Origin: an uncultured Ruminococcus sp.
GTDB taxonomy: Bacteria; Bacillota; Clostridia; Oscillospirales; CAG-272
DNA length: 11,308 nt
Reading direction: 5' to 3'
Assembly (NCBI GenBank): GCA_902778205.1
Contig: CACYWX010000064.1
Location: 4,152 to 15,459, forward strand
Shown: positions 1-5,180 of the stretch, one piece after another
Layout: each line of letters begins with the position of its first letter
Numbering within the stretch: the stretch's first letter is position 1
Notes under the pieces: generated by a model
The model's input: the letters and a program-made list of their open reading frames with translations, nothing else
Database searches by the model: none
Told to the model about the DNA's origin: nothing
Made by a program: the position numbers and the translations under genes

Positions 1-912
1 ATCGGTCCCGACGCCCAGGCCAAGGCCGCCGCTCTGAAGGACGGCGACGTGATGCTGATCGAAAACGTCCGCTTCCACAAGGAAGAGGAAAAGAACGATC
101 CCGAGTTCGCGAAGGCCCTGGCCGCTCTCGCCGGCGAGGACGGAATCTTCGTCAACGACGCGTTCGGCACCGCCCACAGAGCCCATGCCTCCACCGCCGG
201 CGTCGCAGCGTATCTCCCCGCCGTCTGCGGCTACCTGATCCAGAAGGAAATCTCCATCATGGGCAAGGCCCTCGAGGATCCGGCCCGTCCCTTCGTCGCC
301 ATCCTCGGCGGCGCGAAGGTCTCCGACAAGATCGGCGTCATCAACAACCTCATCGAGAAGGTCGACACCCTCATCATCGGCGGCGGCATGGCCTACACCT
401 TCTTCCGCGCTCTCGGCAACACCACCGGCACCTCCCTCTGCGAAGAGGACAAGCTGGACCTGGCCCGCGACCTCATGGCCAAGGCCAGAGCGAAGGGCGT
501 CTCCTTCATCCTGCCCGTGGACAACGTCATCGGCCGCGAGTATAAGGAAGACACCACCTTCATGCGCATCTACTCCGACTCCATCCCGGACGGCTGGATG
601 GGCCTCGACATCGGCGAGAAGACCCAGGAGCTCTTCGCCAAGACCATCATCGGCGCCGGCACCGTTGTCTGGAACGGTCCCATGGGCGTCTCCGAGTGGG
701 AAAACTTCGCCTCCGGCACCCGTGCCGTGGCCAAGGCCGTGGCCGAGAGCGGCGCGGTCTCCATCATCGGCGGCGGCGACTCCGCGGCGGCTGTTGAGCA
801 GCTGGGCTTCGCCGACAAGATGACCCACATCTCCACCGGCGGCGGCGCGTCCCTTGAGTTCCTCGAGGGTCTGGAGCTTCCCGGCATCGCCTGCCTCGAA
901 AACAAGGACTGA
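1..912 (+). CDS. pgk: phosphoglycerate kinase, 3' part (5' end outside window)
   Basis: Phosphoglycerate kinase transfers the phosphate of 1,3-bisphosphoglycerate to ADP in cytosolic glycolysis. The reading frame is open from base 1, giving 303 residues; family members are usually near 395-400, so roughly 95 N-terminal residues lie upstream. Visible motifs (fragment numbering): LIENVRFH at 19-26, the AILGGAKVSDK segment with its nucleotide-site lysine near 100-110, WNGPMGV near 224-230, the glycine-rich GGGDSAAAV at 257-265, and HISTGGGASLEFLEG near 276-290. The last two form the C-terminal nucleotide-binding part. The ATG at 49 is an internal methionine, not the start, because homology begins before it. 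tpiA follows after 77 nt, a common Firmicute glycolytic order, but a hairpin lies between them. No damage is visible, so the fragment looks functional. Confidence 0.97.
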   Translation: MGPDAQAKAAALKDGDVMLIENVRFHKEEEKNDPEFAKALAALAGEDGIFVNDAFGTAHRAHASTAGVAAYLPAVCGYLIQKEISIMGKALEDPARPFVAILGGAKVSDKIGVINNLIEKVDTLIIGGGMAYTFFRALGNTTGTSLCEEDKLDLARDLMAKARAKGVSFILPVDNVIGREYKEDTTFMRIYSDSIPDGWMGLDIGEKTQELFAKTIIGAGTVVWNGPMGVSEWENFASGTRAVAKAVAESGAVSIIGGGDSAAAVEQLGFADKMTHISTGGGASLEFLEGLELPGIACLENKD

Positions 913-926
913 TTTCCGATTCATGA

Positions 927-955
927 GGGGAGGCGTAATCCGCGCTTCCCCTTTT
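927..955 (+). terminator. terminator-like hairpin between pgk and tpiA
   Basis: Arms 927-935 and 943-951 (GGGGAGGCG with CGCTTCCCC) form a 9-bp stem with one G-U pair and a 7-nt loop, followed by four T (952-955). It sits 15 nt after the pgk stop. The T run is short, so it may be a partial terminator, an attenuator that sets the pgk:tpiA ratio, or an mRNA 3'-end stabiliser. No clear promoter is visible between it and tpiA, which argues for read-through. Confidence 0.6.
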
Positions 956-989
956 CTAAAACGAGAAGTAGCAAAGGAATGGATCTGCC

Positions 990-1760
990 ATGAAAAAAGA
1001 ATCCCGTAAAGTCATCATCGCCGGCAACTGGAAAATGAACATGACTCCCTCCGCCGCAAAGACCGCCGTGGCCCGTACCGCGGAGCTCACCGCCGGCAAG
1101 GACGGATGCGAAGTCGTTCTCTGCGTCCCGTTCGTGGACATCATCCCTGCCGTGGAGGCCGCCCGCGGCACCAACGTAAAGATCGGCGCCCAGAACGTCC
1201 ACTTTGAGGAGAAGGGCGCCTTCACCGGCGAGATCTCCGCCGATATGCTCCTGGAAACCGGCGCGGAATACGTCATCGTCGGCCACTCCGAGCGCCGTCA
1301 GTACTTCGGCGAGACGGACGAAACCGTCAACAAGCGGACCCGCGCGGCACTCTCCGCCGGTCTGAAGGTCATCCTCTGCCTGGGCGAGGTCCTCGGCGAG
1401 CGCCAGTCCGGCATCACCGAAGAGATCGTCTCCATGCAGACCAAGCTGGATCTGGCCGGCATCCCCGCCGAGCAGATGAAGACCGTGGTCATCGCCTACG
1501 AGCCCGTCTGGGCCATCGGCACCGGCCTCACCGCCACTCCCGACCAGGCCGAGGAGGTCTGCGCCCTGATCCGTAAGGTCGTTGCGGACCTCTACTGCGA
1601 CGAGATCGCCGAAGCCCTCACCATCCAGTACGGCGGAAGCATGAACGACGGCAACGCGGCCGAGCTGCTCTCCAAGATCGACGTGGACGGCGGTCTGATC
1701 GGCGGCGCGTCCCTGGTTCCCGAGAAGTTCGCGAAGATCGTGGACGCGGCCCAGGCCTGA
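990..1760 (+). CDS. tpiA: triosephosphate isomerase
   Basis: Interconverts dihydroxyacetone phosphate and glyceraldehyde 3-phosphate in the cytosol. The 256-residue product is a normal full-length TIM barrel. Catalytic residues are visible: N13 and K15 in AGNWKMN, the electrophile H99 in IVGHSERR, and the base E171 in AYEPVWAIGTG, where the sequence after E171 is the flexible phosphate-gripping loop 6. The phosphate-binding QYGGS (near 213-217) and GLIGGASL (near 235-242) are also present. An AAAGGA at 973-978 precedes the chosen ATG by 11 nt, a modest site. The gene follows pgk by 77 nt and ends at a strong hairpin, so it closes this glycolytic unit. Nothing is unusual in sequence or length. 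Confidence 0.98.
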   Translation: MKKESRKVIIAGNWKMNMTPSAAKTAVARTAELTAGKDGCEVVLCVPFVDIIPAVEAARGTNVKIGAQNVHFEEKGAFTGEISADMLLETGAEYVIVGHSERRQYFGETDETVNKRTRAALSAGLKVILCLGEVLGERQSGITEEIVSMQTKLDLAGIPAEQMKTVVIAYEPVWAIGTGLTATPDQAEEVCALIRKVVADLYCDEIAEALTIQYGGSMNDGNAAELLSKIDVDGGLIGGASLVPEKFAKIVDAAQA

Positions 1761-1774
1761 GCACCATTCATATG

Positions 1775-1814
1775 CGGGGAAGCATCCCGTTCCGCGGGAC
1801 TGCTTCCCTGTTTT
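1775..1814 (+). terminator. intrinsic terminator after tpiA
   Basis: Outer arms 1775-1784 (CGGGGAAGCA) and 1801-1810 (TGCTTCCCTG) pair over 10 bp with one G-U. Inside, TCCCG and CGGGA (1785-1799) extend the stem with a single bulged C at 1800. Four T follow at 1811-1814. It lies 15 nt after the tpiA stop and probably ends the glycolytic transcript. Confidence 0.85.
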
Positions 1815-1850
1815 CATCCCGTCCATAATCCCCCACGAGGAGGCTTATCC

Positions 1851-3263
1851 ATGAAGCACACCCCTTTTGATTTCGATACCCTGGCGCTTCTGACCGTGGA
1901 GCTGCCGGATTCCCTGAAAAATCTGCGGTACGCGGGACGCTTCGACGAGGAGGCCGCGGAAATCGACCGGCTCCTGTCCCCAGAAACGCACCCGTCCTTC
2001 GATCCCATTATGAAAAAGCGGCTGGAGCTGGAGCGGATCCTGGCCGACGGACTGAGCCGGGACTACAGCCTGACCTGGGCCGATATGCTGGAGCTGTTTC
2101 AGAAGAACTACCCCGGCTTTGGCGAGAAAGATCTGTACGCCCTGATCGACTCCGGCCACGCGGACTACCTCATCGGGAACGGAGCGGTTCCCGGATGCAT
2201 CCGCTTCCAGGACGACGCCTACGCCAACCTGACCGACTGCTGCGAGGGCTATCTCTGGGAGCTGACCCATCCCGGCGCATCCTTCACTCCGACCTTCAGC
2301 GAGCTGCGCCATGAGAACATGGCCCATATGCGGGAGCACGGACGGGCTGCCTGGCGGTTCACCGTCGCCGAATCCGTCGAGCCCGACGAGGATCATATCC
2401 GCCCTGGGATGCTATTCCGCGCATGGCTCCCCTTCCCCGCCGTCACGCCCGAGAAGTCCGGCATCGAGCTTTTGTCCTCCAACCGGCCTGTGACCCTCTC
2501 CGACTCCCCGATCCGGACGGCCTACGCCGACTATCCGGTCACGGCAGACGGGGACAACCGCCTGGAAATCACTTTCCGGTACACCTGTACCGCGGTGTAC
2601 CATGATCTGGATCCGTCGGCGGCCAAGCGGGGATACCCGAAGGAGGCGGCGGACTATCTCGGCGAGCTGGCTCCCCACATCGTCTTCACGCCCTATCTGC
2701 GGCTTCTTGCGGAGGAGCTGGCCGGGGACGAGCAGAATCCCCTTCTGAAGGCCCGCCGGATCTACGACTACGTCACCTCCCATGTGCGCTACTCCTTCAT
2801 GCGGGACTACCGGTTCATGGACAACATCCCCATGTACGCGGCGGTGAACGGACGGGGCGACTGCGGCGTTCAGGCCCTCTTGTTCATCACGCTGTGCCGT
2901 CTCTCCGGGATCCCGGCCAGATGGCAGTCCGGCAACGCGGCACGTCCCGAGTCCATCGGAAGTCACGACTGGGCCCAGTTCTACGTCGCACCCTGGGGCT
3001 GGCTCCCCTGTGATCCCTCCTACGGCGGCGGCATGAAGCGGGCCGGGGACACCGAGGGCTGGAACTGGTATTTCGGCAATCTGGATCCATACCGCATGAT
3101 CGCCTGCACGGAATTCCAGCGTCAGCTCGATCCGCCGAAGACCTTCTTCCGCCTGGATCCCTACGACAACCAGAGCGGCGAGGCGGAATACGAGGACGAG
3201 CGTCTGGATCCCGCCGACGTGATCCGGAGAAAACGGATCGTCTCCTCCGAGCGGGCAGACTGA
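1851..3263 (+). CDS. transglutaminase-like domain protein (cytosolic)
   Basis: A 470-residue protein with a transglutaminase-like (papain-fold) domain in its C-terminal half. The expected Cys-His-Asp triad is C338 in NGRGDCGVQALL, H372 in GSHDWAQFYV and D388 in LPCDPSYGGG. These segments and the flanking SGIPARWQSG match the family pattern, so the domain should be catalytically intact, probably as a peptidase or amide-cleaving or -exchanging enzyme. Residues 1-75 look helical and 110-290 look mixed or beta-rich; I recognise no domain there. No signal peptide or membrane segment is visible, so it is likely cytosolic, unlike many secreted transglutaminase-fold proteins. GAGGAGG at 1836-1842 fixes the start. 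A CATAAT at 1824-1829 lacks a good -35, so the promoter is unclear. No T-rich terminator follows; the 3270-3924 element starts 6 nt after the stop. Substrate unknown. Confidence 0.85.
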   Translation: MKHTPFDFDTLALLTVELPDSLKNLRYAGRFDEEAAEIDRLLSPETHPSFDPIMKKRLELERILADGLSRDYSLTWADMLELFQKNYPGFGEKDLYALIDSGHADYLIGNGAVPGCIRFQDDAYANLTDCCEGYLWELTHPGASFTPTFSELRHENMAHMREHGRAAWRFTVAESVEPDEDHIRPGMLFRAWLPFPAVTPEKSGIELLSSNRPVTLSDSPIRTAYADYPVTADGDNRLEITFRYTCTAVYHDLDPSAAKRGYPKEAADYLGELAPHIVFTPYLRLLAEELAGDEQNPLLKARRIYDYVTSHVRYSFMRDYRFMDNIPMYAAVNGRGDCGVQALLFITLCRLSGIPARWQSGNAARPESIGSHDWAQFYVAPWGWLPCDPSYGGGMKRAGDTEGWNWYFGNLDPYRMIACTEFQRQLDPPKTFFRLDPYDNQSGEAEYEDERLDPADVIRRKRIVSSERAD

Positions 3264-3269
3264 TTGCAT

Positions 3270-3420
3270 CATAGTGTGTTCACACGATGAGGAAGGAAAC
3301 GCTTCGCGTTTCCGGATTTATGCCCTTACGCAGGGCGGGCGCGGGGGAGGGACACCATCTCTGGCCGAAGGTGCCCCTCCCCCGAGGGTCCCCCTTGGCC
3401 GTATGGCATAACCTTACAGC
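3270..3420 (+). repeat. left inverted arm of the element
   Basis: Starts with CATAGTGTGTTCACAC, whose GTGTG/CACAC arms (3274-3285) pair. It is followed by a perfect 8-bp hairpin GGAAACGC-TTC-GCGTTTCC at 3295-3313. Then comes a 14-bp stem with one A-C mismatch (3343-3356 with 3370-3383, 13-nt loop). The arm ends with TTGGCCGTATGGCATAACC leading into the core. Confidence 0.75.
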
Positions 3421-3770
3421 TCGCTCCTTCATCTGGATTTGTTTGTTCATCTCATGTCCTCGCGCGAGCTGGTAAAGTCAGCTGTAACATGCGTGAAATC
3501 CTATCTGCGATGCGATTTCACGGTTTCCTCGGGAGCCTCGGAAACAGCGATCGAAACGCGCATTGGACAAGTTGGCTGGCCATGTTGCTCTGCGGACCGG
3601 TTTCCAGCCAATCCATGAATCCGCGCGGTTGAACATCCTGTTTCGTTTATCCTTTAGCGCGACCCACGACAATGCGCGCCTGAAATGCTTTGACCTCCGC
3701 TGTACAAGCATAGACCGCGCGAGGATTGGGATGAACAATCAGGCTTGTATATGGGACCGTGCTGTTCAAG
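3412..3770. ncRNA. candidate structured RNA core of the element
   Basis: This core holds no convincing ORF but many local complementary pairs: 3417-3424 with 3464-3471 (8 bp), 3414-3420 with 3481-3487 (7 bp, competing with the first), 3492-3500 with 3514-3522 (9 bp), 3523-3528 with 3540-3545 (6 bp), 3572-3579 with 3604-3611 (8 bp), 3657-3661 with 3675-3679 (5 bp) and 3703-3709 with 3743-3749 (7 bp). Together with the closing arms this would be a multi-branched RNA of about 400-650 nt, the size class of ROOL or GOLLD RNAs. I cannot match it to a known family from memory, and the transcribed strand is unknown. Confidence 0.3.
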
Positions 3771-3924
3771 ATACCATATAGCCAAGGGACCCGTGGGTGA
3801 GGAGTGGGTTTGCAAGCAAACCCTGCGGCTTGAGCTGGGTCCCTCCCACCGCACGACCCGCGCAGGGTCATTCAATCGGAAACGCGAAGCGTTTCCTTCC
3901 TCATATAGTGTGGATACACTATAG
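3762..3924 (-). repeat. right inverted arm of the element
   Basis: Reverse-complement copy of the left arm. It carries the same 8-bp hairpin (3878-3896) and ends in a tip hairpin TATAGTGT-GGAT-ACACTATA (3904-3923), which pairs better than its left counterpart. It has an extra 8-bp palindrome GGGTTTGC-AA-GCAAACCC (about 3807-3824) where the left arm is shorter. The loop of the internal stem resembles that of the left arm (A.CTC..GCCG.A), so the match is homologous and not chance GC-rich pairing. Confidence 0.75.
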
Positions 3925-3963
3925 AAAACGCGGAGCCCCCGGGATGTCCGGTCAGGCTCCGCG
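3925..3963 (-). terminator. intrinsic terminator of the aldo/keto reductase gene
   Basis: On the minus strand, arms 3963-3955 and 3937-3929 (CGCGGAGCC with GGCTCCGCG) form a perfect 9-bp stem followed by TTTT (3928-3925). It lies 22 nt after the reductase stop. The T tract ends directly at the right tip of the inverted-arm element. In the plus direction there is no T tract, so it should stop the convergent upstream gene poorly. Confidence 0.8.
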
Positions 3964-3984
3964 TCTCCCGGGCGGGGAGGAGAA

Positions 3985-5031
3985 TCAGACGGTTCTCTCC
4001 CCGGCCAGGACCTTCTTGTAGTCCTCCACGTTCTTCTCCAGAAGCGCGGGGGTGTCCAGCTCGTAGGGACATTTCTTCACGCATGCTCCGCAGTGGAGGC
4101 AGGTCTCGGCCCGCTTCATCTCCTCCTGCCAGTACTCCGACAGCCAGGCCTTGGACGGAGCGCGACGCAGCATCAGGGACATGCGGGCGCACTGGTTGAT
4201 GACGATCCCCTGGGGACACGGCATGCAGTAGCCGCAGCCCCGGCAGAAATCCGCACCCAGCTCCGCACGGTCCGCCCGGATCAGCTCCGCCAGCTCCTCT
4301 GTCATGACAGGCGGGTTGTCGAAGCAGGACAGCCATTCGTCCAGCTCCCTCTCCCGCTGGATCCCCCAGATGGGCAGGACGCCGCCGAACTGCGCCATGA
4401 ACGCGAAGGCCGCGTCGTACCGGGTGATGAGCCCTCCGGCCAGCCCCTTCATGGCGATGAAGCCCACGTTCTCCCGGGCGCAGAGCTCCACGAGAGCGCG
4501 CTCTCTCTGACCGGACAGATAGCTGAAGGGGAACTGGAGCGTCTCGTAGAGCCCGGACGACACCGCCTCCTCCGCCACCCCGATCTTGTGGGCGGTGATT
4601 CCGATGTGCCGGATCAGGCCCTGCCGCCTGAAGTCCTCCATCTGCTCGTATACGCCGGTGCCGTCGCCGGGCCGGTAGCACTGTGCCGCGCAGTGGAGCT
4701 GGTAAATGTCCACATAATCCGTTTTCAGATTGGTCAGGGACGTCTCAATGTGCCGCTTCATCTCGTCGGGCTTCGTCGCGCCGGTCTTCGTGGCGATGAA
4801 GATCCGCTCCCGGTTGTCCCGGAACACCGTGTCCCCGAAGGCGGCCCCGAGCTTCTCCTCGCTGTCCGAGTAAGCCCGGGCGGTGTCGAAGAACGTCATG
4901 CCGCCCTCCCACGCCCGCCGGAGCAGTCTCACCGCGGTGTCCCTGTCGTCTCTCTGAACGGGCAGCGCGCCGAAGGCGTTCTGTGGTACGGTGATCCCCG
5001 TTCTGCCCAGCGTAACCTGCTTCATCATCAT
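3985..5031 (-). CDS. aldo/keto reductase with C-terminal 2x[4Fe-4S] ferredoxin-like tail
   Basis: A 348-residue oxidoreductase of the COG1453 type. The aldo/keto reductase barrel (about 1-250) keeps the catalytic tetrad: D49 in FFDTARAYSD, Y54, K82 in IATKTG and H113 in YQLHCA. NAD(P)H-dependent carbonyl reduction or alcohol oxidation is expected. The tail carries two cysteine sets, CRGCGYCMPCP (263-273) and CLHCGACVKKCP (311-322), typical of two [4Fe-4S] clusters, so electrons may pass to or from a ferredoxin-type partner. The protein is cytosolic. Three consecutive ATG codons (5031, 5028, 5025) follow AAGGAG at 5042-5037; the second has the best spacing (8 nt), so the true start may be 3 or 6 nt inside. 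It has its own promoter and terminator, and is divergent from the glycosidase genes, which hints at sugar-derived substrates but does not prove it. Confidence 0.9.
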   Translation of the reverse strand: MMMKQVTLGRTGITVPQNAFGALPVQRDDRDTAVRLLRRAWEGGMTFFDTARAYSDSEEKLGAAFGDTVFRDNRERIFIATKTGATKPDEMKRHIETSLTNLKTDYVDIYQLHCAAQCYRPGDGTGVYEQMEDFRRQGLIRHIGITAHKIGVAEEAVSSGLYETLQFPFSYLSGQRERALVELCARENVGFIAMKGLAGGLITRYDAAFAFMAQFGGVLPIWGIQRERELDEWLSCFDNPPVMTEELAELIRADRAELGADFCRGCGYCMPCPQGIVINQCARMSLMLRRAPSKAWLSEYWQEEMKRAETCLHCGACVKKCPYELDTPALLEKNVEDYKKVLAGERTV

Positions 5032-5046
5032 TCATTCTCCTTTGTC

Positions 5047-5092
5047 CGGATCGGTCTGATACGATTCATTGTATCACAGCTTCTCCGATCCG
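5047..5092. promoter_or_regulatory. nested inverted repeats overlapping the promoter (candidate operator)
   Basis: An outer perfect 8-bp dyad, CGGATCGG (5047-5054) with CCGATCCG (5085-5092), encloses an inner 6-bp dyad, TGATAC (5057-5062) with GTATCA (5071-5076). The inner right arm overlaps the -10 and the outer right arm overlaps the spacer and first base of the -35. This is where a repressor or activator would bind. A regulator family cannot be named, and no regulator gene is in the window. Confidence 0.5.
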
Positions 5093-5096
5093 TCAA
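5068..5096 (-). promoter_or_regulatory. sigma-A promoter of the aldo/keto reductase gene
   Basis: On the minus strand TTGACG (5096-5091), a 17-bp spacer and TACAAT (5073-5068) make a near-consensus promoter. Transcription would start near 5061, leaving a leader of about 30 nt that contains the AAGGAG. Confidence 0.75.
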
Positions 5097-5180
5097 CCGG
5101 TTCTTCCCGCTTTTTCACATGACCCATGCTCCCGGGCATCCCGCTCTGCCGCTTGTCCGGGGATTCAACGGAGGTATATC

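Larger units (their letters stand above)
3270..3924. mobile_element. MITE-like non-coding element with ~150-bp inverted arms
   Basis: The gene-free stretch between two convergent genes is almost filled by one element. Its left end (3270-3420) and the reverse complement of its right end (3762-3924) are homologous along their whole length. They share a perfect 28-bp block (3287-3314 against 3877-3904), a second conserved block GAGGGACNCC with a similar 13-nt loop, and a third near GGGTCCC...TTGGC...TATGG. The right arm carries an extra 10-14 nt. Each tip also forms its own small hairpin. The core is visibly less GC-rich than the flanking genes, suggesting foreign origin. No transposase or other credible ORF lies inside. 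No clear target-site duplication is seen. A large structured RNA closed by the arms, or two inverted copies of a dispersed repeat, are the alternatives. Confidence 0.6.

Noticed and set aside
1824..1829. CATAAT as a -10 for the transglutaminase-like gene
   Set aside because: The hexamer 17 bp upstream (1801-1806) lies in the tpiA terminator stem and does not resemble a -35, so I do not call a promoter.
3287..3781. Small ORFs inside the element (3287-3475 plus, 3478-3738 minus, 3563-3781 plus)
   Set aside because: They lack good ribosome sites and domain signatures and cross stem arms. The peptide MRKETLRVS appears from both element ends only because the perfect inverted block is read from each side.
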